Shown: positions 1 through 7,769 of the stretch, one piece after another | Layout: each line of letters opens with the position of its first letter | Position numbering within the stretch: position 1 is the first letter of the stretch | Assembly: GCF_000424985.1 (NCBI RefSeq) | Contig: NZ_AUKX01000022.1 | Coordinates: 1 to 64,000, forward strand | DNA: 64,000 nucleotides | Reading direction: 5' to 3' | Origin: Arenibacter latericius DSM 15913 | GTDB lineage: Bacteria; Bacteroidota; Bacteroidia; Flavobacteriales; Flavobacteriaceae | The notes under the pieces: generated by a model | Database searches by the model: none | The model's input: only the letters and a program-made list of their open reading frames with translations | Told to the model about the DNA's origin: nothing | Position numbers and translations under genes: made by a program

Positions 1-275
1 AGCCCCGCCATCCAAGTGCCCGTATATTCGGTAAAGCTTCTCTTGCAGGACTTGCATTTATAGCGCTGTGCACCCTTGTCCTTTCCGAAACGGACATATT
101 TGGTATGGCCACAGTGCGGGCACTCGCCCATCATATTGTCGAGAAGATGTCGGCGGGAGGCCTGTGCCCTTGGACTTCCCGTAGTCACATCGTGCTTTTC
201 GATATCCTTGAGCAATCTCCGCCTGTCCACCAGAGGAAGCGAAAGGATCTTTTGTTTTAATTCTTCTAGTTCCAT
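1..275 (-). mobile_element. IS1595-type transposase, N-terminal part (runs off window)
   Basis: Reading the minus strand from ATG at 275 gives 91 uninterrupted codons to the window edge, beginning MELEELKQKILSLPLVDRRR. Residues about 50-80 form a zinc ribbon with two CxxC pairs (CPHC and CKSC), followed by SFTEYTGT. This layout is typical of the N-terminal zinc-binding domain of IS1595/ISXO2-type transposases. The DDE-like catalytic domain lies outside the window. The stretch is visibly more GC-rich than the neighbouring genes, which fits acquired DNA. The family call is from motif memory, and the terminal inverted repeat was not identified. Confidence 0.75.
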
Positions 276-316
276 ACCTAAAGATACAAATAATAGCTAT
301 TATAAACTAGAGCCAA

Positions 317-682
317 TTGCTTTCCCAATTGTTTATGAACTACCAATACCCTGAAAATATTGTGATCAGGAGTGATAACGGGAGTCAGTTTATAGCCAAA
401 AATGTTAGGGAATACCTTGGGTTAATTGGCGTGAGCCAAGAGTTTACCCACATTGCAACCCCGGAGGAAAATGCTCATATAGAAGCTTATCACGGAATTT
501 TAAAGAAAGAAGTTTTTAATCGATTTGAATATAGAACCTTTGGTGAAATAGAGAAAATCTTAAAAGAATACGTCGTGTTTTATAACAATGAAAGGCTACA
601 CGGACTCTTGGGAAGAATTACCCCCATGGAAAAATGGAACACTGAAAAACATGAAATTTTAACCAAAAAATTAACCGCTTAA
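317..682 (+). pseudogene. IS3-family transposase remnant, C-terminal integrase-core part
   Basis: The translation contains RSDNGSQF (second catalytic Asp region of the rve/DDE integrase core), then EENAHIEAYHGILKKE (catalytic Glu region) and YNNERLHGLLGRITP (typical IS3-family C-terminal end). Only about 115 residues remain of a protein normally near 280-300 residues. The N-terminal half and the first Asp are absent. Upstream, the frame closes at a TAG (308-310), and the IS1595-type transposase begins only 33 bases further left on the opposite strand. The most likely history is interruption of an older IS3 element by the IS1595-type element. The listed start is only where the open frame begins. 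Confidence 0.8.
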
Positions 683-934
683 ATTAATCAACGAAATTTA
701 AAAGAATACTCTTGTTTTATAGGGGTCAAAACATAAGGTATAACGAGCTGTATTAGAAAATTGCAATGAATTTGACCTGATTATCCGTTTGCCAATTTGG
801 GAAAACATCCTACCCTAATAAAAAACAGTTTAGGCCTTATGTTTACCCGGCTGCGAATTGGAAAGATAACACATAGGAACTTCTTTATAAGCATCCTAGT
901 ATTGAATATAATTCACCCTCTCTAAACTAAAACT

Positions 935-1342
935 ATGTTAGATAATAAGCAAAAAGCAAAAGAGTTCTATCAGTGTTTGGGCAAATTATTTTATTCCATC
1001 GCCATGGCCGATAAAAAGGTTATGCCCAAGGAAATTGCATCCCTAAGAAAAGATGTTAAAAAATATTGGCTATCCCCAGACCACGAGGTGGACGAGTTTG
1101 GCACCGATGCAGCATTCCAGATCGAAATTGTTTTTGATTGGTTACATGAAAAGGAAGCAGAAGCAGAGGAGTACTTTAAAGAATTTGCAGATTTTTACGA
1201 GACACATGCCTCTTTATTCAACCCACAAACAAAAAAGCGCATATGGAAAACGGCAGATGATATTGCCTCTTCCTATGCGCATAAAAATAAATCTGAGTTA
1301 ATATTTTTAAACAAGTTGAAACTTATGCTCTCCCAAAGTTAA
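935..1342 (+). CDS. conserved hypothetical protein, TerB-like helical
   Basis: A 135-residue soluble, mostly helical, acidic protein with no signal peptide. The N-terminus (KAKEFYQCLGKLFYSIAMAD) and the pattern of a KVMPKEIASLRK helix followed by paired helices resemble the TerB/DjlA-like helical fold. I am not certain of that assignment. It stands alone after the IS remnants and converges with the universal stress protein gene at 1381. No function can be assigned. Confidence 0.75.
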   Translation: MLDNKQKAKEFYQCLGKLFYSIAMADKKVMPKEIASLRKDVKKYWLSPDHEVDEFGTDAAFQIEIVFDWLHEKEAEAEEYFKEFADFYETHASLFNPQTKKRIWKTADDIASSYAHKNKSELIFLNKLKLMLSQS

Positions 1343-1380
1343 GTAAGTGTAAGTCTCTCAGAAAAATTTAAACAAACTTT

Positions 1381-2262
1381 TTAGACCTTACCAGCAGTAC
1401 TTTTTTGGGCTGCACAAATTTTTACCTCATTGTAGCTCATCAAGGGTATTGCGATATGCGATTCCATTTTCTTCACTAAACTTTTATGAAATATACGTTG
1501 GAAGAATCCTTTTTTCTCTTTTCGTTCTAATAAAACCAAAATATCTGCATTAATTTCTTCCGTAAGCTTCCTTAGCTTAGCTTCTATATCATCGGAGAAA
1601 TAAAGTTTAAACGCAATATTTTCATAATCTACTTTCTGTTCTAGCATTTCCTTAAACCACTCTAATTGCTGTTCTCCGGCATACTCTTTTTCTGTAGATA
1701 TATGTACTATTTCTATTTTAGCATCTAATAACTTAGCCATTGAAGCTAGGTCTTGCAGGGCAATAATATCGGCCTCCTCAAAATCGGTAGCATATAAAAT
1801 AGTATTGATGGACGATTTTTCTTTAATATTTGGAGCAATTAATAACGGGCATGTCACCTTATCCTGAAGCTCCTTACCAATATCTCCTACAAATAAGCCA
1901 CGTTCCGAATGTTTTTCTTTTCTACCTATTACGATTAAATCGGCACTATATTCCTTGGACTTTTCTAAAATTGCTTTAGTAATAGAATCTCCTTCAACCA
2001 CCTCAAAAACTACATTTTCAGGATTAAACTTAGCGCCAATATGCTCTCTACAGTACGCTTCTAGGATTTCTTTTTGCTCCCTAATCACATGGTATTCTAT
2101 TTGCTGGATTGGGCGGCTAACAGAAACTCTTAAAGGCTCCATTCTATGCACATAGAAAACTACGAGTTTAGCACCTAGCTCAACACTGAGGTTATATACA
2201 TTTTTTAAAACTGGAACTTCACGCTCTGATCTGTCGGTAGCGTAAAATATAGTATTCATCAT
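1381..2262 (-). CDS. universal stress protein, two UspA domains
   Basis: The 293-residue protein has two tandem UspA-like domains, about 1-140 and 152-280. Each begins with a beta strand ending in YATD (NTIFYATDRS and NTILYATDFE). The first domain has an IGRKEKHSERGLFVGDIG loop that only partly matches the Gx2Gx9G(S/T) ATP-binding motif, and the second lacks a clear motif. Such proteins are cytosolic and are induced by stress, growth arrest or low oxygen. It lies near a second Usp gene (2721-3569) on the same strand, with a small plus-strand gene between them. The specific role is unknown. Confidence 0.9.
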   Translation of the reverse strand: MMNTIFYATDRSEREVPVLKNVYNLSVELGAKLVVFYVHRMEPLRVSVSRPIQQIEYHVIREQKEILEAYCREHIGAKFNPENVVFEVVEGDSITKAILEKSKEYSADLIVIGRKEKHSERGLFVGDIGKELQDKVTCPLLIAPNIKEKSSINTILYATDFEEADIIALQDLASMAKLLDAKIEIVHISTEKEYAGEQQLEWFKEMLEQKVDYENIAFKLYFSDDIEAKLRKLTEEINADILVLLERKEKKGFFQRIFHKSLVKKMESHIAIPLMSYNEVKICAAQKSTAGKV

Positions 2263-2442
2263 AACAATATTGTTTAATCTTTAAATATATTATTATAAAT
2301 TTAAGGGAACAATGATTTTAGTCATCTAATGTTAGATAAATTCACCCTTATCTCCCTGATTTCAATACTAAAGAAGAAAAAATGCCTCATCATAAATTAC
2401 CTACTCATCCATATATCATAAAAATTCCTTAGATTCAAGGCC

Positions 2443-2712
2443 ATGAAAGCAATAGCAAAATTAAAAAGTCCATTAACCGCATCGGAAGGTGAACAAATTA
2501 AAAACGTATTAAGTCCCATTTTCAATGTCCGTATATTAGATATTGATTTGGATAAAGGAATATTACTCTTCAACTACAACGGTCGTATGGATTTAGTGAC
2601 CGCAGAAAAAATACTTTTGGAAGCAGGTCTCCCTATAATATCCTATTCAACACCCAACCGTATCCCACTAAAGTATAGCGGAACTGACCCTAATAGAGGT
2701 ACCTTGGCATAA
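2443..2712 (+). CDS. small conserved hypothetical, possible HMA-like fold
   Basis: An 89-residue soluble protein starting MKAIAKLKSPLTASEGEQIK. Its length and alternating strand-helix pattern suggest a ferredoxin-like (HMA-type) fold. However, there is no CxxC metal site and not a single cysteine, so metal binding is not supported. It sits alone on the plus strand between two Usp genes. A TAGATTCA sequence shortly upstream is a weak match to a Bacteroidota -7 box. Function unknown. Confidence 0.7.
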   Translation: MKAIAKLKSPLTASEGEQIKNVLSPIFNVRILDIDLDKGILLFNYNGRMDLVTAEKILLEAGLPIISYSTPNRIPLKYSGTDPNRGTLA

Positions 2713-2720
2713 GGGGTCAC

Positions 2721-3569
2721 TTAGTGTTCAGTTAATACCATTAGCGGTATATTGGTATGGAATCCCATCTTTTTTACAACCGATTCTCTGGTAAGCTTTT
2801 CAAAAAAGTTATGACTATAATGAATCAATGCAATCATATCTGCAGTATTAGTATTAGCAAAATTGGCAATAGCAGAAGCTACATCCCTCTTAAAACTAAC
2901 GTTGTGGAAACTATGATTAATACCTAAAAAATGCTTTTCTAGAAGTAGCTTATTGGAGTTTTGTAAATCGCTAAGAATAAATTCCGTTCCTACCTGGAAA
3001 ACGTATGTTTCCGCATTCCACAACCTTATCAGTTCTATCATGGGATTTAACTCTGAAGCCTCAAAGTAATTGAGAAAATTAGTTGGAAAAACAAGGCGCT
3101 TCAGACGCTGGAAACTATATTCTTTAGGAACTACAATTATGGGTCTATTCCTAATAGACTTTAATACCCTAACTGTATTACTGCCTATAAATACTTCTTT
3201 TGCCCCTGTTGCTCCTGTGGTCCCCATTATTATGCAATTAATATGATGGGTGAGTATAGTATTTTTAATGGCGGTAAAAAGATTATCTTCCATGGAAACT
3301 TTCTCGAAAGTATGATTTGGGTTTTTGTGATGCGCTCTCAAATAAGCGATAATTTTATCTAGTTCTAGTTGAGATTGTTTTTCCATAGAGTCATAAATCA
3401 CCCCAATCCTTTGCTTTCCTTTATCGCCTAAAATATTAGCTATATCAGGCTCATAAGAGTTAAGAATAATAAAATGGTAGGAAAGGTCGGCATACAGCTT
3501 TAATGCAGTAAACATAGCATTCCAGGCACTATCAGAAAAATCTGTGGGTAATAAAATTATTTTCATCAC
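2721..3569 (-). CDS. universal stress protein, two UspA domains
   Basis: The 282-residue protein begins MMKIILLPTDFSDSAWNAMF, a classic UspA first strand plus DFS motif. The first domain carries GTTGATGAKEVFIGSNT, which matches the Gx2Gx9G(S/T) nucleotide-binding motif, followed by RPIIVVPK, so ATP binding is likely. The second domain (about 155-282) is more divergent but ends NIPLMVLTEH, a typical Usp terminal strand. It is a likely partner or paralogue of the Usp gene at 1381. It is cytosolic, and the precise stress role cannot be read from sequence. Confidence 0.9.
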   Translation of the reverse strand: MMKIILLPTDFSDSAWNAMFTALKLYADLSYHFIILNSYEPDIANILGDKGKQRIGVIYDSMEKQSQLELDKIIAYLRAHHKNPNHTFEKVSMEDNLFTAIKNTILTHHINCIIMGTTGATGAKEVFIGSNTVRVLKSIRNRPIIVVPKEYSFQRLKRLVFPTNFLNYFEASELNPMIELIRLWNAETYVFQVGTEFILSDLQNSNKLLLEKHFLGINHSFHNVSFKRDVASAIANFANTNTADMIALIHYSHNFFEKLTRESVVKKMGFHTNIPLMVLTEH

Positions 3570-3814
3570 TTTATCCTTTATTCGTTAAACACCCTATCTT
3601 TAAGTGAACTTAAAATGTGACTCAGCCTTAAACTAATTTCACTTACACCTATTTATTTCTTGTTAGATACTTGCAATATGGAAATAAGAAAGAACCATCA
3701 ACATTTATCTTTATAAAATAGGTGATTACCGTCTTAAAGTTCATGATAATGGTCAGCTCTAAAACCACAAATGATTAATTGATTTATATCATAAAAATAG
3801 TAACAAGAAACACC

Positions 3815-3822
3815 TAGATTTG
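3815..3822 (+). promoter_or_regulatory. -7 box TAGATTTG before deoC
   Basis: TAGATTTG is an exact match to the Bacteroidota -7 consensus TAnnTTTG and ends six bases before the chosen deoC ATG (3829). A TTG at the usual -33 spacing was not found. If used, the transcript would be almost leaderless. Confidence 0.4.
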
Positions 3823-3828
3823 ATAATT

Positions 3829-4503
3829 ATGGAAAAGAATAACGAGCAAAGTAATCAATTGCAGCTTCAAAAATATATTGATCATACGCTTTTAAAAGCT
3901 TCATCAACCGAAGAAGATATTCTTAAGTTATGTGATGATGCGCTAAAGTTTAATTTCGTAGCCGTGTGTATAAACGGGACTCACATTCCATTAGTAAAAT
4001 CTAGATTAAAAAACTCCTCAATTAAAATAGCTACGGTGGTAGGGTTTCCTTTAGGTGCTATGTCTACTAAGGCGAAAGTTATGGAAGCAACAGATTACAT
4101 AAGTCAAGGCGCCGATGAAATAGATATGGTAATTAATATTGGTTGGCTTAGATCGGGTAAATTAACAGAGGTAAGAAATGATATTGCCAAAGTGAAATCA
4201 GCTATAGGAAATAAGATATTAAAAGTGATTATAGAAACTTGCTATTTAACGGATGAAGAAAAGAAAACTGCCTGTAGATTAGCTGTAGAAGCCAAAGCCG
4301 ACTTCGTAAAAACTTCTACTGGTTTTGGCCCTTCTGGAGCCACTTTTGAGGATGTTATTTTATTTAAAAAAACGGTTGGGGATGCCATACAGATAAAAGC
4401 TTCTGGAGGCATTAGAGATAAAGACACAGCTCTTAAATATATAGAATTAGGTGCCACCAGAATAGGAACTTCCTCTGGAATCAGGATGATACAATCTTCA
4501 TAA
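3829..4503 (+). CDS. deoC: deoxyribose-phosphate aldolase
   Basis: DeoC cleaves 2-deoxyribose-5-phosphate to glyceraldehyde-3-phosphate and acetaldehyde in nucleoside catabolism. The 224-residue protein has the family TIM-barrel signatures: the DHTLLK N-terminal motif, VVGFPLG, DEIDMVINIG, the Schiff-base lysine in FVKTSTGFG (Lys161) and the second catalytic lysine in IKASGGIRD (Lys190). A TTG nine bases upstream is in frame, but I chose ATG at 3829 because homologues begin near the DHTLLK region and it is the stronger start codon. deoD follows ten bases downstream, forming a two-gene salvage operon. Confidence 0.95.
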   Translation: MEKNNEQSNQLQLQKYIDHTLLKASSTEEDILKLCDDALKFNFVAVCINGTHIPLVKSRLKNSSIKIATVVGFPLGAMSTKAKVMEATDYISQGADEIDMVINIGWLRSGKLTEVRNDIAKVKSAIGNKILKVIIETCYLTDEEKKTACRLAVEAKADFVKTSTGFGPSGATFEDVILFKKTVGDAIQIKASGGIRDKDTALKYIELGATRIGTSSGIRMIQSS

Positions 4504-4513
4504 TTTAAAAAGA

Positions 4514-5212
4514 ATGAGTTTACACATAGAAGCTAAGAAGGGAGAAATTGCAGAAACCGTACTATTACCAGGAGATCCATTGCGCGCAAAATGGATTGCC
4601 GAAACCTTTTTAGAAGACCCTTTCTGCTACAACCGTGTTAGGGGAATGTTGGGATACACAGGCACTTATAAAGGGAAACTTATATCTGTACAGGGAAGTG
4701 GCATGGGAGTACCATCCGCTATGATTTATTATCATGAACTGATACAGTATTATGGAGCCAAAAATTTAATTAGAGTAGGTACAGCTGGTGCGTTACAAAA
4801 GGATTTACAATTAGGAAATATAGTACTGGGCATGGCGGCATCTACTAATTCTGCCATTAATAACAATACCTTCTCTCATTCGCAATATGCGCCTACAGCT
4901 AATTATCAATTGCTACAACAGGCAGCCAACTACGCAAATAAAATGAAAATTCCTTTTCAGGCAGGAAACATCCTTACCTCGGATATTTTTTATAATGATG
5001 ATGCCGAAGACTATAAAGTATGGGCTAAACATGGGGTTCTTTGTGTAGAGATGGAAGCAGCGGGCTTGTACACCATTGCTGCAAAGCATAAAATTAATGC
5101 ACTAGCCATACTTACCATATCCGATTCATTGGTAACAGGTGAAAAATCTTCCTCTAAGGAACGAGAATCTACGTTCTCTAATATGATAGAAATAGCACTT
5201 AATATTACCTAA
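4514..5212 (+). CDS. deoD: purine nucleoside phosphorylase, DeoD type
   Basis: This enzyme phosphorolyses purine (deoxy)nucleosides to free base and (deoxy)ribose-1-phosphate, feeding DeoC after mutase action. The 232-residue length fits the hexameric DeoD family. Seen motifs include LLPGDPLRAKWIAE (phosphate site), VQGSGMGVPS, RVGTAGAL, VEMEAAGLY (ribose site) and TISDSLVTGE with the catalytic Asp at 204. It starts ten bases after deoC, so the two are surely co-transcribed. Confidence 0.95.
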   Translation: MSLHIEAKKGEIAETVLLPGDPLRAKWIAETFLEDPFCYNRVRGMLGYTGTYKGKLISVQGSGMGVPSAMIYYHELIQYYGAKNLIRVGTAGALQKDLQLGNIVLGMAASTNSAINNNTFSHSQYAPTANYQLLQQAANYANKMKIPFQAGNILTSDIFYNDDAEDYKVWAKHGVLCVEMEAAGLYTIAAKHKINALAILTISDSLVTGEKSSSKERESTFSNMIEIALNIT

Positions 5213-5316
5213 TATTGCGAATTTAAATATTCTAACCCCTAGTTTTTGAGTTTATTTGAAACCTCATCGGCCTTCCTTCTATATCCAAACATAATACTTA
5301 CCTTTAAAAATGTTTT

Positions 5317-5961
5317 ATGGGAAGAATGTGGAAAAAAATCGGACTTACCTTAATTACTTTACTAATTTGCTTTTTTCTTGTCTTGATTATATGCAACATT
5401 ATCATTGAGGTAGGTAGTTCCGGGAGAACTTTTGAAAATACAAAAGACATTCCAAAGAATAAAGTGGGAATAGTGCTTGGCACTTCCAGTAAATTAATTG
5501 GGGGGACACCTAACCCTTATTATACCAACAGAATAATGGCTACCATTGCTTTATTTAAAGCAGGGAAAATAGATTATGTTCTGGTAAGCGGAGATAATGG
5601 CACTCCCTATTACAATGAACCGATAGTCTTTAAAAAAGATCTTATAAAGGGAGGTATACCCGAAGAATGCATCATTTTAGATTATGCCGGATTTAGAACT
5701 TTAGATTCTATGATGCGCGCCAAAACAGTATTTGGTTTAGACGAGGTTACCGTAATTTCACAAGAATTCCATAATAAACGAGCCATTTATTTGGCAGAGA
5801 AAAAAGGATTATATGCTATAGGGTTTAATGCAGAAAATTTACCCATAAAACACGGGCTAAAAGTTCAAGTCAGAGAGTATTTTGCAAGGGTAAAGGTTTT
5901 TATCGATTTAGCACTTGATACCCAACCTAGATTTATGGGTGAAAAGATTTTGATTAGATAA
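5317..5961 (+). CDS. sanA: SanA/YdcF-like DUF218 membrane-anchored protein
   Basis: The 214-residue protein has one N-terminal membrane segment (about 8-28) followed by a DUF218 domain: GIVLGTSSKLIGGTPNPYY, VLVSGDNGTPYYNE, and the late ISQEFHNKRAIYLA. This arrangement matches SanA (vancomycin high-temperature exclusion protein), linked in enterobacteria to envelope barrier function. The biochemical activity of the family is not settled. The symbol is by family resemblance. The gene stands alone, about 100 bases after deoD. Confidence 0.85.
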   Translation: MGRMWKKIGLTLITLLICFFLVLIICNIIIEVGSSGRTFENTKDIPKNKVGIVLGTSSKLIGGTPNPYYTNRIMATIALFKAGKIDYVLVSGDNGTPYYNEPIVFKKDLIKGGIPEECIILDYAGFRTLDSMMRAKTVFGLDEVTVISQEFHNKRAIYLAEKKGLYAIGFNAENLPIKHGLKVQVREYFARVKVFIDLALDTQPRFMGEKILIR

Positions 5962-6058
5962 AGTTAAACAAATAATTTCTATTTTTTCCAACTCATAAAT
6001 TCCTCTAGATCTAGGTTCCATCTAAGATTTATTTATATTTACCCATAGAAAACCAAGT

Positions 6059-7309
6059 ATGTCTGCGGTTAAAAAATTGATAAAAAATCTTGGTCCTGGT
6101 CTCCTTTTTGCAAGTATGGCCATAGGCACATCTCATTTGGTACTTTCTACCAAGGCAGGGGCACAATATGGGTGGATTATGATTATCCCGATTATGTTGG
6201 CTAACGTGCTTAAATACCCTTTTTTCGAATTTGGGGTACGCTATACCAATATTACAGAAAAGACATTAATTGAAGGATATTTAAATAGAGGCAAAGGATA
6301 TCTCATATTTTATTCCATCATCACTTTTATAACCACTTTTACCATACTAGCTGCCTTATATGTAGTAACGGCAGGTTTGCTTGTTAATTTACTTAAGTTA
6401 TCACCAGACAAGGTTAGTATTGCTGCAGGCGGACTCTTTGTTCTAATATCCCTATTGCTTATCCTAGGCCGCTATCGCCTATTGGAAACCTCCCTTAAAT
6501 ATGTGGTTAGCATATTATTTGCTGCCTTAATAGCTACAACTATTATGGTTGTAATCAATGGAAAAGTTGTTAGCAATGTGGACTTTGTACCACCAACATT
6601 ATTTAATGAAGTAGGAATCTTATTTTTAATCGGATTAATGGGATGGATGCCTACAACCGTAGAAGCATCTAGCTGGGTTAGTTTATGGACGGTAGAAAAA
6701 TTTAAAACCACTATTAACAAACCTAGTTTAAAGGATGCCTTATCCGAATTTAGACTTGGGTATTTTATATCGTCTATTCTAGCCGCATTCTTTCTTGTTA
6801 TCGGATGGTTTACCCTTTATGGAACAAATACGGAATTAAGTGGTAATTCGGTTGTTTTTGCCGATCAGTTAATACAAATATTCACGAACAGTATTGGAGT
6901 ATGGGCCTATATACTTATTGCTGTAGCTGCCTTTGCAACAATGTTCAGCACTTGCCTAACAGCACACGATGCTATAGCCAGGGTAAGTATAGACTCCCTA
7001 AGTCTATTGTTTCCTAGCCTGAAAAATATTAAGAAAAAGGGCTTACCAATTACTATTATTCTATTAGCAGTAGTAAACTTTATGGTCATTACTATATTTG
7101 CAGCCAATATGGGATTGCTTCTCTCCATTGCTACCTCTGTATCCTTTGTAGTTGCTCCAATAATTGGCTATATGAATCTAAAGAATGTAATGAGCCAGGA
7201 AATTCCCCAGGAACAACGTCCTAAAAAGGGCCTACAGCTCCTTACTTATTTCGGTATTCTATTCCTAAGCCTCTTTTCTCTCTATTACTGTTGGATGGTG
7301 CTGCTCTAA
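6059..7309 (+). CDS. Nramp-family transporter with non-canonical metal site
   Basis: The 416-residue polytopic membrane protein has about 11 hydrophobic segments and the overall Nramp layout, starting with a GPGLLFASMAIG segment in TM1. The DPGN metal-binding motif of TM1 is replaced by AIGTSH (residues 21-26). The TM6 motif normally MPH reads MPT (residues 197-199, within GWMPTT). Both are key divalent-metal ligand regions in characterised Nramp proteins, so Mn/Fe transport should not be assumed. It is probably a divergent subfamily with another substrate. The gene is monocistronic. Confidence 0.85.
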   Translation: MSAVKKLIKNLGPGLLFASMAIGTSHLVLSTKAGAQYGWIMIIPIMLANVLKYPFFEFGVRYTNITEKTLIEGYLNRGKGYLIFYSIITFITTFTILAALYVVTAGLLVNLLKLSPDKVSIAAGGLFVLISLLLILGRYRLLETSLKYVVSILFAALIATTIMVVINGKVVSNVDFVPPTLFNEVGILFLIGLMGWMPTTVEASSWVSLWTVEKFKTTINKPSLKDALSEFRLGYFISSILAAFFLVIGWFTLYGTNTELSGNSVVFADQLIQIFTNSIGVWAYILIAVAAFATMFSTCLTAHDAIARVSIDSLSLLFPSLKNIKKKGLPITIILLAVVNFMVITIFAANMGLLLSIATSVSFVVAPIIGYMNLKNVMSQEIPQEQRPKKGLQLLTYFGILFLSLFSLYYCWMVLL

Positions 7310-7433
7310 AAAAATACACCCATTTCGGGTTAACATTGCTCCAAATAACAGGTCTTCAACACCTCTTCAGCACAGCAGGCAACCCATTGAAAATCAACCT
7401 AAATAAAATTATTTTAACACATCATTAACAGTT

Positions 7434-7441
7434 TAGATTTG
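7434..7441 (+). promoter_or_regulatory. -7 box TAGATTTG before small ORF
   Basis: An exact TAnnTTTG match lies 52 bases upstream of the ATG at 7494. It is one reason to accept the short downstream ORF as a gene. No clear -33 TTG is present. Confidence 0.4.
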
Positions 7442-7493
7442 TAATTGGCCTCTGTATCCCCAATCTTTGCCCCTAATGCAAAGGAATATTACA

Positions 7494-7688
7494 ATGAAAT
7501 TGATTACCATAACCAGAAACACCAAACAAGAAAAAAGATTTACCCAAAAGATGGGTATGTTATATACCAATGTAACTTATATTAAAAAAGCCATCTTTGG
7601 GATTATCCCTATAAGCACTATTCACAAGTACAGAGAAACCTACTACGGAAAGGTAAAAGATTGTGAGCAATGTGTATTAAGCAAGTAA
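7494..7688 (+). CDS. small basic hypothetical protein
   Basis: A 64-residue, Lys/Arg-rich protein starting MKLITITRNTKQEKRFTQKM and ending DCEQCVLSK with a CxxC pair. I chose ATG at 7494 rather than the in-frame TTG at 7467. It contains a short hydrophobic patch (KAIFGIIPISTIHKY) but no clear signal peptide. I have an impression of similar short proteins in other flavobacteria but cannot verify it. A -7 promoter box lies upstream. Function unknown. Confidence 0.6.
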   Translation: MKLITITRNTKQEKRFTQKMGMLYTNVTYIKKAIFGIIPISTIHKYRETYYGKVKDCEQCVLSK

Positions 7689-7769
7689 GCTTACGATAGA
7701 TTATTTAAAACGCTTCCTTTTATTATAGGAAGCTCAACTAAATTCCCATTTTTTTCAGGATACTTTAGA

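Noticed and set aside
7312-7345. Short hairpin ACCCATTTCGGGT after the Nramp gene as a terminator
   Set aside because: The stem is only about four to five base pairs and no T-run follows.
7712-7733. GCTTCC/GGAAGC hairpin between the small ORF and the OmpA gene
   Set aside because: Six base pairs with a ten-base loop and no T-run on either side; plausible but too weak to list.
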